Of a stretch of DNA of 64,000 nt, positions 17,957 to 26,737 are shown piece by piece. A program made the position numbers and the translations under genes. The stretch is from Paenibacillus sp. FSL R5-0766 (lineage in GTDB: Bacteria; Bacillota; Bacilli; Paenibacillales; Paenibacillaceae). Each line of letters starts with the position of its first letter. Positions within the stretch are counted from its first letter, which is position 1. The stretch spans positions 5,208,001-5,272,000 of the forward strand of contig NZ_CP150227.1 of the NCBI RefSeq assembly GCF_037971845.1, read 5' to 3'. The notes under the pieces were generated by a model, which did not search any database, was not told the DNA's origin, and was given only the letters and a program-made list of their open reading frames with translations.

Positions 17957-18439
17957 TTATTCAACACTAACGGTATCTTCACCAAAATACGTCCCTTCCA
18001 ACTTTTGATCCAAAAAGTCTCTTAAGTCCTTTTGATCAAGTATATATTTCGAATCTCTATTAAATCTGCTTTTTGTGGATACAATAATCTGTTTCCGATT
18101 GTATTGAATCGTAACTTTAGCGTTATGTTTTAATTTCAAAGCAATTCCCGCACTAATGCTTCCTGTGACATCATCTACTGGTATTTTGGCTGATTCCGGG
18201 GCTGCATTCAGCCAGCCGACTATACGGCTAATGTCTTCTTTACTTAACGTAACATTGTCAATGCTAACGTGTGCTCCACCGTCACCTGTCCTGGTGTACA
18301 CGACTATACTCATCTCTGTGCTTATCACTTGATTTCTTGAAATCGGCTTATTTGGATCTGGATTACTCGTGATTAGAAAATACAAAAACATGATTGCCGC
18401 ACCTATGAAAAACCAGAATCGCCTACGTTTTCCTAGCAT
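17957..18439 (-). CDS. Membrane-anchored hypothetical protein
   Basis: A 160-residue protein. The Lys/Arg-rich start MLGKRRR is followed by one transmembrane helix (WFFIGAAIMFLYFLI) and an extracytoplasmic domain of about 125 residues rich in beta-strand pattern, with VSIDNVTLSKEDISRIVGWL and KVTIQYNRKQIIVS. The ATG overlaps the upstream isochorismatase stop (TAATG), indicating translational coupling. A longer in-frame extension through that gene is rejected. Function is unknown. Confidence 0.68.
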   Translation of the reverse strand: MLGKRRRFWFFIGAAIMFLYFLITSNPDPNKPISRNQVISTEMSIVVYTRTGDGGAHVSIDNVTLSKEDISRIVGWLNAAPESAKIPVDDVTGSISAGIALKLKHNAKVTIQYNRKQIIVSTKSRFNRDSKYILDQKDLRDFLDQKLEGTYFGEDTVSVE

Positions 18440-18960
18440 TACAGCGCATTCTCCGTATCCACCACGTTGGCAAACAGTCTCAGTACCGTATTGTGATGTG
18501 CAATAATCTGCTCTGCTTGAAGCGTCTTTGAATTCCATGTGCTGTGCGCATCTTGAACCAGATTGACCGTGTAACCCAGACTGTACGCTCTGCGGCAAGT
18601 CGTGTCTACACATACCTCAGTCTGCATACCCGCGAGAATCAACTCCGTCACGCCATCTTTTTGCAATTTCAGATGCAGATCAGTTTTGTGAAACGAATCC
18701 GGTGTCTCTTTCTCGATAACGAGGTCACCAGCTATAGGTGCAATGGACGGATGGATGTCCCACCCCAGTGTTCCTCGTTCCAGCGGACTGCCTGCCCCTT
18801 CGCAGTGCTGTATATATATGATGGCATGCCCTGCTTCACGGGCCCTGGAAATTAATACCCGGATTTTCTGAAGCAATCGTTCCCCTTGATAGACGGGATC
18901 TGATTCATCAAACATCGCTACTTGTACGTCAATGATTAGAAGTGCACAATGCGTTGCCAT
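18439..18960 (-). CDS. Isochorismatase-family cysteine hydrolase
   Basis: A 173-residue hydrolase of the nicotinamidase/isochorismatase fold. The catalytic triad is visible: Asp in LLIIDVQ, Lys in VIEKETPDSFHKTDL, and Cys in AGMQTEVCVDTTCRRA. The substrate is unassigned. CAGGAGGA precedes MATHCALL, so the 8-residue N-terminal extension is rejected. Confidence 0.87.
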   Translation of the reverse strand: MATHCALLIIDVQVAMFDESDPVYQGERLLQKIRVLISRAREAGHAIIYIQHCEGAGSPLERGTLGWDIHPSIAPIAGDLVIEKETPDSFHKTDLHLKLQKDGVTELILAGMQTEVCVDTTCRRAYSLGYTVNLVQDAHSTWNSKTLQAEQIIAHHNTVLRLFANVVDTENAL

Positions 18961-18990
18961 TTTGCTTTCCTCCTGACAAATCAATTTAAT

Positions 18991-19413
18991 TCAACTCTTT
19001 CTTCTTTGCTTTTTTAACAAAACTTCCAATCCCATATCAATCAATACAAATAGAATAGCAGCAAGAACGCCAAATAAGGTCAGAACTAACGTCTCTTTGA
19101 AATCCAAGATTGCTTCTCCTGCGCCCATGACCAGATAATAGATGTACATGCCCAAAACTCCAGCACATGCATAGCCTAATATCCTCGTACTTAGATACAA
19201 CACATGATTAGGGAATTGTATTCGGCTGAGCAGATAGTCTAGCAATATCGATAAAGGTAGCCCGATCAACAGGATCAAGGGAGTCGCGTATACCAGATAA
19301 ATAAGAATGTAAAAATCAAAACTGTAGGATTCATTCATCGATATGAGACTTGCAGCCAAAGTAAAACAAATGATGGTTAGAACGGTTGTTATCAGCTTTC
19401 TTCCCATGTTCAT
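18991..19413 (-). CDS. Four-helix membrane protein of unknown function
   Basis: A 140-residue integral membrane protein with hydrophobic segments at about residues 5-25, 34-60, 75-97 and 105-130, ending in the basic LLKKQRRKS. GGAGTGATG precedes the ATG. No family is recognised. It lies 31 nt upstream of the isochorismatase-family gene in the same direction. Confidence 0.65.
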   Translation of the reverse strand: MNMGRKLITTVLTIICFTLAASLISMNESYSFDFYILIYLVYATPLILLIGLPLSILLDYLLSRIQFPNHVLYLSTRILGYACAGVLGMYIYYLVMGAGEAILDFKETLVLTLFGVLAAILFVLIDMGLEVLLKKQRRKS

Positions 19414-19454
19414 CTCATCACTCCAATACAGTTATCTCTATTCATTGGATGTGC

Positions 19455-20000
19455 TCATGCGTCAGATTTTGCCGGCTGCCATCCGATTTCTTGAGACCAA
19501 CGATGTGCTCTCTGTAATATGCTCCACACCATTGGTCCTTTTCCTTCAACATATTTGGAACGCTGATCTTTATACAATGACATGAGTCTGTGCTTTTCTT
19601 CTGCATATTTCAAACAATCTTCTGGATGCTCCCTTAAATAGTCTCTGAACAGCAAGGTCATCTGCTCGGAGAAACTGCCTGCCTGTCTAACGTGTATATG
19701 TATCCTTCTGCTTCCGGGTTCTTCACGAAAGTAACGTTTAGTCTTATCCGGATTTTCTGCTCTGAATACAAATCCGACTGTTTCGATCTCATGTTTGTAG
19801 TCCAACAGATTCTCATAATTAGAAACAGATATTTGTATATCTATGATAGGTTTGGCGTCTATTCCAACAATTGAAGTGGACCCAACATGGTCAATCCGCA
19901 GAGCCTTTTCTCCTAAAGCTTCTCTTAATTTCGAACCCGTTTCGAGAAACAAATCACGCCATGCCGGGTCATACTTCGCAATTCTCCATTGATCCTCCAT
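19455..20000 (-). CDS. GrpB/UPF0157 nucleotidyltransferase-fold protein
   Basis: A 181-residue GrpB-family protein. The N-terminal signature WRIAKYDPAWRDLF is followed by the GST-IVGIDAKPIIDIQI nucleotidyltransferase-like motif with the two Asp-containing strands. RRIHIHV and FRDYLREHPEDCLKYAEEK are family hallmarks. Biochemical role is unknown. AGGAGGAG precedes the ATG. Confidence 0.88.
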   Translation of the reverse strand: MEDQWRIAKYDPAWRDLFLETGSKLREALGEKALRIDHVGSTSIVGIDAKPIIDIQISVSNYENLLDYKHEIETVGFVFRAENPDKTKRYFREEPGSRRIHIHVRQAGSFSEQMTLLFRDYLREHPEDCLKYAEEKHRLMSLYKDQRSKYVEGKGPMVWSILQRAHRWSQEIGWQPAKSDA

Positions 20001-20100
20001 ACAACTCCTCCTTGGTTATCCAATCAAGCTATATAATTAAATAACACGTTCTTTTGACCTTTTGTTACATTCAGACTATTTTAAAGATTCAATAGAGAGA

Positions 20101-20700
20101 TCATCCGAAGTCATCATTATTTATTCCGAGTTCTATTTGTTTTCTGGATTCAATAATGTATTCGTATACATCATCAATTTCTGCTATTCCTTTTATATTC
20201 TCCTTTAGCAGTTCAATAATTAAATGATTATCACTCTCTCGCATCTTTATATCTTCCATATAATTATCGTTATAGTCATTCGTAAAATCTAATTTATTCT
20301 TATAAAACCGAAATCTTTCCAACACATAAATTTCTTTAAGATTAATAAATAATGCTATAAAATCCTTAAGGTTTCTGGCCACTAACGTTACTTGATTCCC
20401 AAATGCCGTAGGTTGAATAAAGATAATAGGCGCTTCTTCCAAATCACTAATGGATCTGTTGAACGTGAAAAAAGCAAAATGGTCACCATCTGCCCCTGTT
20501 CTTCCAAATATGATGGCATCATCTGGCGTACAATAGTATCTATCATCATCATTGTTAAAACTAATATAAAAACCCATATAATCGTCGATGGTTCCAACAT
20601 GTTGTTCACGTAATTTCTTATCTATTCGAACGATGTCTACTAAGGATTCTGGCATTTTATAATGTACTTGCAAGTTTAAATCACTCTCTTCTATTGGCAT
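20101..20700 (-). CDS. SUKH-like hypothetical protein
   Basis: A 199-residue soluble acidic protein. YYCTPDDAIIFGRTGADGDH followed by HFAFFTFNRSISDLEEAPIIF and VTLVARNLKDFIALF resembles the SMI1/KNR4 (SUKH) pattern found in toxin-immunity and related proteins; this is a weak, by-eye match. The DNA is clearly more AT-rich than neighbours and no ribosome site is seen at the ATG, so the start is unsure. No toxin gene is adjacent. Confidence 0.5.
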   Translation of the reverse strand: MPIEESDLNLQVHYKMPESLVDIVRIDKKLREQHVGTIDDYMGFYISFNNDDDRYYCTPDDAIIFGRTGADGDHFAFFTFNRSISDLEEAPIIFIQPTAFGNQVTLVARNLKDFIALFINLKEIYVLERFRFYKNKLDFTNDYNDNYMEDIKMRESDNHLIIELLKENIKGIAEIDDVYEYIIESRKQIELGINNDDFG

Positions 20701-20735
20701 TTATTAATATATCTATATTTTGACACAAATTTAAA

Positions 20736-20768
20736 AAAAGAGAAGGACCCTTAGGCCCTTCCCTTAAC
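20736..20768 (-). terminator. Terminator after the GH43 gene
   Basis: AAGGGCC-TAA-GGGTCCTT stem-loop followed, in minus-strand sense, by a run of T residues directly after the GH43 stop codon. Confidence 0.82.
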
Positions 20769-20771
20769 TTC

Positions 20772-22262
20772 TTAATGATAATCACACTTGAAATTTGTAA
20801 ACTCCGCTGAAGTATCTTGCCCGCTCGCGTATAACCCAATGAGTACGCCTGTAAAACCTCCTGCCACCTCCGAAGAAAGGTATCTCGTCTGTGCCGTGCC
20901 CAGCAGAATCTCTTCACCATCTGTTTGAAACAGGAAACTGTAGCGTTCCTGGCTTGAGCGGATCACCAGCGTTGCATGTTGTTTATTTCCCAGATTCACT
21001 TCATGTTCTATCGATTTGATATCACCGATATTTAGACGCTCGACCACCTTATAACCGTCCTGCTCCTGACGAATAGCCACTTCATAATGATGATTCTCAT
21101 CCATGTAGATCGTGATACCTGCTTCTCCACTCGTCAGACTAACATCGACTGAAATTTTTGCATTAAAGTCTTTTTGACGTAGCCCGATGAACGTTGGGGA
21201 TGCCGGAACGTCCAGCGTTATATCCGTTCCTGTTAGCGTAAGCTTATCTGATTCAAGCTGATAATGCTCTGTATTTGGATGACGAAGATAACACCAGTCG
21301 AGGTTCCAGTCTGTATTTGCAAACGTATAATGCTTCTTATCCTGCTGGATCACCGTATCCGGGATACGATTGGTCTCAAAACTCGTCAGTGTTGTGCCTT
21401 CATGCCCAGCTGTAAACCATCCGTCTTCACCAAACGTAATTGGAGTCAGAAATACTTCTCGGCCCAGATGATGGTACGTAGCCCATCTGCCAATCTGTCG
21501 GAATCCCAGGTGAAAGAGCCACCAGTTTCCCCGATCATCCTGAACCAGATCACCATGCCCCACACCCTGTAACTCATACCCGCCCAGATTACGGTTGGTT
21601 AGAACCGGATTGTGCGCATAGGCTTCGAACGGTCCTGAGGATGAAATTCCCCGGGCATACGTTACCATGTGACCATACTCGGTGCCGCCTTCGGCTGCAA
21701 GCAGGTAATAGTAACCGTTCATTTTATAAAGATGCGGACTTTCCAGATATCGTCCACCTGTTCCGTTCCATATCGAACGACTCGGGGTCAGTTTGCGGCC
21801 AGTTTCAATTTCAAGCTCGCACTGAACAATTCCGCCAACGCCTTCATCATCCACCCCGTTACTCATAAACAAGGTTCTTCCATCTTCAAAATACAAATCG
21901 GGATCAATCCCGCCTTGATCCACATAGATAGGCTCAGACCATTCTCCGTAGATATTATCCGTCCAGACATAGAAATTCTGATGCGTTGTATCATTCGTTG
22001 TGACCATATAAAAACGCCCGTTATTGTGCCTGATGGTTGGGGCAAATACACCCCCGGAGCTGTTCACCGTCTCGAGCTGAATCTGGCTTTTACGAGTCAG
22101 GCAGTGACCAATCTGCTTCCAATTCAGCAAATCCTTGCTTTCAAAGAGCGGTACGCCCGGGAAATATTGAAAAGAACTACACACCATATAGTAGGTATCG
22201 TGCACCTGAATCACACTAGGGTCTGGATAAAAACCTTTCACAACAGGGTTATTGTATTTCAT
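20772..22262 (-). CDS. GH43 beta-xylosidase/arabinofuranosidase
   Basis: A 496-residue family 43 glycoside hydrolase. The catalytic base lies in GFYPDPSVI, the pKa-modulating Asp in GGIDPDLYF, and the acid in RYLESPHLYK. A C-terminal beta-sandwich (GEAGITIYMDENHHYEVAI) follows, as in XynB-type enzymes that trim xylo-oligosaccharides. There is no signal peptide, so it is cytoplasmic. GGAGTGGCG precedes the chosen ATG, excluding a 32-residue extension. It is divergent from an ArsR-like regulator, with an inverted repeat between them. Confidence 0.92.
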   Translation of the reverse strand: MKYNNPVVKGFYPDPSVIQVHDTYYMVCSSFQYFPGVPLFESKDLLNWKQIGHCLTRKSQIQLETVNSSGGVFAPTIRHNNGRFYMVTTNDTTHQNFYVWTDNIYGEWSEPIYVDQGGIDPDLYFEDGRTLFMSNGVDDEGVGGIVQCELEIETGRKLTPSRSIWNGTGGRYLESPHLYKMNGYYYLLAAEGGTEYGHMVTYARGISSSGPFEAYAHNPVLTNRNLGGYELQGVGHGDLVQDDRGNWWLFHLGFRQIGRWATYHHLGREVFLTPITFGEDGWFTAGHEGTTLTSFETNRIPDTVIQQDKKHYTFANTDWNLDWCYLRHPNTEHYQLESDKLTLTGTDITLDVPASPTFIGLRQKDFNAKISVDVSLTSGEAGITIYMDENHHYEVAIRQEQDGYKVVERLNIGDIKSIEHEVNLGNKQHATLVIRSSQERYSFLFQTDGEEILLGTAQTRYLSSEVAGGFTGVLIGLYASGQDTSAEFTNFKCDYH

Positions 22263-22352
22263 TACGCCACTCCATCTCTTATCATAAAATTCACAAATAT
22301 AAGAATTCAACTTCGTAACAACTACAAAAATTAAACACCATCGGGCATAAAC

Positions 22353-22374
22353 TTGCAATGAATATGGATTGCAT
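22353..22374. promoter_or_regulatory. Inverted-repeat operator candidate between GH43 and regulator
   Basis: TTGCAAT and ATTGCA arms separated by 8 nt (TGCAATGAATATGGATTGCA), central to the 180-nt divergent region. It is a natural binding site candidate for the ArsR-like protein encoded on the right. Confidence 0.5.
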
Positions 22375-22442
22375 CTTGGAGCTAATTTCGTTAAATTAAT
22401 ATATATGTAATTTTAGAAGATTGAGGGTAGGGAGTTGTACAG

Positions 22443-23348
22443 ATGATCAAAGCAAATGGAGAGCCCCAGTTCCTTCCTTTATATGAGGCGCTGGCAAGCG
22501 AAGTCAGATGGAGAATCATGGACATGATTGCAGATCGCGAAATGAATGTGAAGGATATTGCCGCAGTATTAGAGCTTAGCCCCTCCATTGTCACGATGCA
22601 TATTCGCAAACTGGAGGATGCAGGTCTAATTGGCAGCAGAAGAGTTCGAATCAACGGAGGGACGCACAAATTATGTTACCTCAAGCAAAATCAGATTGAG
22701 ATCGAGCTTCCATCCGCAAGCCAAACTTCACGAACCAGAGAACAGACGATAGCCGTCGGACACTATACTGCTTTTGATATTCACCCTACCTGTGGGCTAG
22801 GAACACTTGAGAAAGAAATCGGCGTATGGGATGATCCACGTTACTTCCTTGATCCTGAGCGTGTTCACGCCGCTATCCTGTGGTTTGGGAAGGGCTATGT
22901 TGAATATAAAACACCGAACTTTGTCCTTCCTGACCAGACAACCGATGCTATTGAAATTTCGATGGAACTGGCGTCTGAAGCTCCGGGATTGCGAGATCAT
23001 TGGCCTTCGGATATTCGTTTCACCTTCAATGGCATTTCACTTGGAACGTGGACAAGCCCTGCCGACTTTGGCAGAGCAGCACGCGGCAAATATACGCCGG
23101 AATGGTGGCATCGCAATGTGAATCAGTATGGATTATTGAAGACCATCCGCATTGATGCCTCCGGTACGTATATGGATGGTGAGCGGATGTCAGACATTAC
23201 TCTAACGGATATTAAGCTTAGCGAACCGTTCTGGACGCTACGTTTCACGGTTGACGAGGAAAGCCCCAATGTAGGGGGATTAACGATCTATGGTTCCGGT
23301 TTTGGTAACCATGATCAGGATATTGTTATTCGTGTACTTCAGATCTGA
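22443..23348 (+). CDS. ArsR-like winged-helix regulator with sensor domain
   Basis: A 301-residue regulator. Residues 8-80 form a winged helix of ArsR type (YEALASEVRWRIMDMI, NVKDIAAVLELSPSIVTMHIRKLEDAGLI). No metal-binding cysteines are visible in it. The remaining 200 residues form a beta-rich domain with repeated Trp (GVWDDPRYFLDP, PEWWHRNVNQYGLLKTI) that is probably a ligand sensor. Such two-domain regulators are found next to glycosidase genes in Paenibacillus. Divergence from the GH43 gene suggests pentose-dependent control, by inference. Confidence 0.82.
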   Translation: MIKANGEPQFLPLYEALASEVRWRIMDMIADREMNVKDIAAVLELSPSIVTMHIRKLEDAGLIGSRRVRINGGTHKLCYLKQNQIEIELPSASQTSRTREQTIAVGHYTAFDIHPTCGLGTLEKEIGVWDDPRYFLDPERVHAAILWFGKGYVEYKTPNFVLPDQTTDAIEISMELASEAPGLRDHWPSDIRFTFNGISLGTWTSPADFGRAARGKYTPEWWHRNVNQYGLLKTIRIDASGTYMDGERMSDITLTDIKLSEPFWTLRFTVDEESPNVGGLTIYGSGFGNHDQDIVIRVLQI

Positions 23349-23415
23349 AGTAACCGCTGAGGGGAGGTGGTGATATCATCAGATCTGGCATTTAGAAAAA
23401 TAACCTGTCTATGTG

Positions 23416-23944
23416 TTAGCAATCATTCTGTGTTTGGAACCACTTTCTTAGCTGATTAATATGAGCTTGATGATAACGGTTATGGTCAGCCATATGCCAT
23501 AATCCCCAACGTACCGTAGCTTGTTTTTCGTTCTGATGTCCAAAAGTAACTACTCGATCTAGGTCAGCATCTGCTACTTGTGTGCATGTTTCTTTCAGAA
23601 GGGTTAATACCACCCTCATATTGAGAGATAAGTGTGTCACGTGACACATCTTGAACCAGCGGAAGTCTATTATTTTCATCAGTCATGGGACCATATTGCT
23701 CTATTAATGACTGCGGAAGGACAACTCCCTTTATTCTATAAACCCAATTCATATCAACAAACGTAATATGTCGTATTAATTGAGCTGTACTATTAAACTG
23801 GTTCTGTTCCCCTTTGTAATCTACCTCTTCTTGCGACATCCCCTCAGTAATCGATTTAAGTCGCTCACTATTCTCTCTTACTGCAGAAAATAACATTCCA
23901 ACAATAGGTTCCATATTGGCTTCACCTTGTAGATCGTAAATCAT
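23416..23944 (-). pseudogene. DinB-family protein, frameshifted
   Basis: Two overlapping frames together make one DinB-like protein. The first part runs from GMLFSAVRENSERLKSIT through IRHITFVDMNWVYR to RDTLISQYE. It then loses similarity and stops. The downstream frame resumes at VLTLLKETCTQVADADLDRV and contains the metal-site ending WHMADHNRYHQAHINQL. One extra base in a G-rich stretch near 23613-23617 (GAGGGTGG in sense) explains the break. It is either a real pseudogene or a sequencing error. Confidence 0.8.
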
Positions 23945-23971
23945 AGCATCCTTCCTCGCTTGAATACATGT

Positions 23972-24430
23972 CTATTTCGATGACTCTCTGATCAGTCTTT
24001 GATTCAATTCCCAGATTGCTACTCTATTACTATCCCATTTAAGTATTTCACGAGCTTCTTCATAAGCCACCCATTTATATTCTGAGTGCTCATTGGATAA
24101 AGACAGATCCATTTCATCTAGTTCTACTCCAAAGCAATACTCAGGAATAACAAATGTATCAGGTCCCCACATAAAATAACCAACCACATCTACCACGGAG
24201 TGAGTCGATCTTGAATTAAGACTCCTGTATTTACTATTTAAAGGGATTCCCGCCTCTTCAAATGCTTCTCTCATGGCTGCTTCTAATGGTTTTTCTTCAT
24301 CTTCCCCTCCCCCAGCTATGCCCTGCCAGTAACCTTCTCTTGATCTTCGAAAGATAGCGTATGCATAGTCATTTGAATCTTTCAACCTGGTATAAGGAAA
24401 AACTAATATTTGAAATGGTGCTCGAGACAC
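23972..24430 (-). CDS. NUDIX hydrolase
   Basis: A 152-residue Nudix pyrophosphohydrolase. The Nudix box is GGGEDEEKPLEAAMREAFEE followed by AG, with the full GX5EX7REUXEEXGU pattern. The N-terminal strand VFPYTRLKDSNDYAYAIFRR resembles dihydroneopterin-triphosphate/dATP pyrophosphatases (NudB-like). The start is GTG behind GAGGAGGG. The substrate is not certain. Confidence 0.87.
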   Translation of the reverse strand: MSRAPFQILVFPYTRLKDSNDYAYAIFRRSREGYWQGIAGGGEDEEKPLEAAMREAFEEAGIPLNSKYRSLNSRSTHSVVDVVGYFMWGPDTFVIPEYCFGVELDEMDLSLSNEHSEYKWVAYEEAREILKWDSNRVAIWELNQRLIRESSK

Positions 24431-24447
24431 AGGTACATCCCTCCTCT

Positions 24448-24597
24448 TTACCTTTGCTCTTTCAACAGCTCCTTAATTTCCCTTAACTCTGATAATATTT
24501 CTTTGGTGTTCTGGCTATTTTTTGAGTTATCTATTCCAACTTTCACAACATAAATACCGAGGAACAGATACACCACCAACATAATGATCATTCCCAT
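24448..24597 (-). CDS. Small membrane protein with C-terminal coiled coil
   Basis: A 49-residue protein. One transmembrane helix (IIMLVVYLFLGIYVVKVGI) is followed by a charged heptad-like tail (NTKEILSELREIKELLKEQ). GGAAAGGAG lies 8 nt before MGMIIML, which decides the start; the longer frame overlaps the phosphoesterase gene. Single-helix plus coiled-coil proteins of this size are common in Bacillales. Function is unknown. Confidence 0.6.
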   Translation of the reverse strand: MGMIIMLVVYLFLGIYVVKVGIDNSKNSQNTKEILSELREIKELLKEQR

Positions 24598-24631
24598 GTA
24601 CATCTCTCCTTTCCAAAGTAGCAGCACATTG

Positions 24632-25372
24632 CTACGAACGTTCACTATCCTCTCTCTCCAACTGATTCCCATGGAATGCCTTCAAAATAAAAGCCCGATC
24701 CGGAACGTTCAACCGTTCATACGATTTCAGATACTCTCTATTGTCATATGGAACGCCAATGAATTTCACATCAATGTTCCCCTCTTGGAGATCCACGATG
24801 CCATATCTGGCAATGGCAAGATCGTTACAGCCTAGAGCGCCCGGATTCATATATACTCTTTGATCTGTCTTATAATAATGAAGAATATGATAATGACCAA
24901 AACAAACCAAATCATGGGCCGTTCCCTGATATCTTGCATCCAATTTGGTCCTGGATGGTTCTTTATCGATGACATCCAACTTGTCGTTGTTCATATGATA
25001 GTGAGTCAAAAGGAACCGACGTCCTTCTACCTCTTTTTCAACGAATTTCGGTAGAGCTTGAATTTTCTTGATCGATTCTGCACTCAAATGCCGACCAATC
25101 CATTCGTGATGCTCGGCCATGCCTTTGTGCCCTTCTAATGGACCCTTATTTTGAAGCAAATTCAATACGCCCTCTTCGTGATTCCCCGAAATCGCTATCA
25201 TATTTTCGCGGCTGTACAACATCTCGATCACTTCATTGGAGTACGGGCCAATACCGATCATATCTCCCAAACAAAATGTATGCTCAATGTCTCCTCTGGA
25301 ATCGATATCAACCAATACCGCTTGAAGCGCAGGAACATTCCCATGAATATCGGTTAAGATGGCAACCTTCAT
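24632..25372 (-). CDS. Calcineurin-like metallophosphoesterase
   Basis: A 246-residue metal-dependent phosphoesterase (YfcE/MJ0936-like). Metal-site motifs occur in the expected order: DIHGN, CLGDMIG, SGNHEEG, LTHYH and CFGHYHI. The start codon has AGGAG upstream and overlaps the preceding GNAT stop (ATGA), so the two are translationally coupled. The substrate is unknown. Confidence 0.87.
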   Translation of the reverse strand: MKVAILTDIHGNVPALQAVLVDIDSRGDIEHTFCLGDMIGIGPYSNEVIEMLYSRENMIAISGNHEEGVLNLLQNKGPLEGHKGMAEHHEWIGRHLSAESIKKIQALPKFVEKEVEGRRFLLTHYHMNNDKLDVIDKEPSRTKLDARYQGTAHDLVCFGHYHILHYYKTDQRVYMNPGALGCNDLAIARYGIVDLQEGNIDVKFIGVPYDNREYLKSYERLNVPDRAFILKAFHGNQLEREDSERS

Positions 25373-26313
25373 TGTGACTCCTCCTCAGGAATATACATCG
25401 TCTGAATCTCCTGCACACCCGGAATAAATCCCAGATTCAGATACACCGACTCCGCATCATTTCCTTGCATCACATACAATCGCAGCACGGGATATTGACC
25501 CTTAAGCGCATTCAAAGCTCTCTGTAACATCAGTGTAGCAAGCCCTCTTCCTCTATATGCCGGCCGAACCCCTATGCTATACACAGCAGCCTGATTATCT
25601 TGCAAGCACAAGCGACAATTTGCAATAAGCTGTCCCGTTTCCTTGTCATATACAAGCGTGGACGCTTCGGTCAGAATTTCATTGGTATAATTAGGGTCAT
25701 CACTTGGTATAAAATCTGCAAGAGTGGTATGTTTTCTTCGTGTAGCTTCAAGACTTCCTGCAAAACTCTCCAGGTCACATTGAGCAATCTCATCTTCATT
25801 CACATATTTTCTATTGCCGGTTTCACTTTCAATAATCTCTGGACTCTTCACGGTTACCCTGCTGTCCCATTCGATTTCAAAATGATCTGTAGGCCGCTGC
25901 ATCCAGCGACATCTGAACTCCACTGGCCAGAATCCAGCTCTTGCATATAGATCGACTTGGTCTGGAAGAATCTCAAAGGTCAGAATACGTTTGGTGCGAT
26001 CCGACCACTGTAATAATTTATGCTTCAGGAGCTTCAACACCTCAAAGCACTGCTGGAATGGCGGGACAAAAAACAAATGATACATCTGGTTAGGCTCCAT
26101 TCTCACGCCACCTATTTTGCTTTCCCCTTTGTAAATCCAGTACGCACTGATCTTGGAAGAACTGAACTCTTCTTCTCTGAAAAATCCGACATAACGCATA
26201 TCATAATAAATCGTGCAATATAATCCCCATTCGGCAAAATCTGCTTTGCGAATCGAATATTCATCCGACAGATCATATTGAAGAATATCTATAGACCACT
26301 CAGTTAACCCCAT
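25369..26313 (-). CDS. GNAT N-acetyltransferase, long form
   Basis: A 314-residue protein. The C-terminal GNAT domain shows motif A as GVRPAYRGRGLATLMLQRAL and the closing VYLNLGFIPG. The N-terminal 150 residues form an extra domain with YDMRYVGFFREEE and LKLLKHKLLQW, probably a second, degenerate GNAT fold. GAGGAGG precedes MGLTEWSI. The last codons overlap the phosphoesterase start. Confidence 0.8.
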   Translation of the reverse strand: MGLTEWSIDILQYDLSDEYSIRKADFAEWGLYCTIYYDMRYVGFFREEEFSSSKISAYWIYKGESKIGGVRMEPNQMYHLFFVPPFQQCFEVLKLLKHKLLQWSDRTKRILTFEILPDQVDLYARAGFWPVEFRCRWMQRPTDHFEIEWDSRVTVKSPEIIESETGNRKYVNEDEIAQCDLESFAGSLEATRRKHTTLADFIPSDDPNYTNEILTEASTLVYDKETGQLIANCRLCLQDNQAAVYSIGVRPAYRGRGLATLMLQRALNALKGQYPVLRLYVMQGNDAESVYLNLGFIPGVQEIQTMYIPEEESQ

Positions 26314-26351
26314 ATGTAATTCCTCCTCAATTTTAATTAAATGGCAAGCAA

Positions 26352-26737
26352 TCAAATCATTTTTCTATACGCCACCCCGTGAACATGAATTAACACATGC
26401 TGTGCCTCCATACGTTCGAAGAAATCCAACATGTCCTTAAACGGATTCTCGAAATACAAAGACGACCAAGGAAAGCCTCTAATGTCTGCCCTGTTTCTGT
26501 ATTCTTGAACATACAGTGCTCGCCGTGAACATCAAAATACCAGTTTCCCGTTAATTCTTCTTCTCCGTGGATTACTTCCGCATTGGACAACAAATGGTAT
26601 GCCCCTTCGAGAATTGCCTTCCGATCAGGCTGATCGGTTTCCAATATCAGTTGGTCAATCAATTGCCGCGCAAATCTTTGGTACATATCCATCACAGCCA
26701 ACAATTCTTCCGTAATTTCCTGCGTTATCGCCTTCAT
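26352..26737 (-). pseudogene. Hypothetical protein, frameshifted near the C-terminus
   Basis: Residues 1-87 look coding (EEELTGNWYFDVHGEHCMFK, then NTETGQTLE). The frame then degenerates into an implausible Arg/Cys-rich tail. In the neighbouring frame the same DNA reads GFPWSSLYFENPFKDMLDFF and ends HVLIHVHGVAYRKMI-stop at 26352. A single missing base near 26476-26480 restores a protein of about 128 residues. The HG..C.F.N..TGQ pattern is reminiscent of DUF6896-type proteins, but this is tentative. The intact 5' end overlaps the DUF1361 gene stop by 4 nt. Confidence 0.7.

Noticed and set aside
21669..22334. 221-codon plus-strand frame opposite the GH43 gene
   Set aside because: Antisense shadow of a clearly conserved enzyme; no domain or ribosome site.
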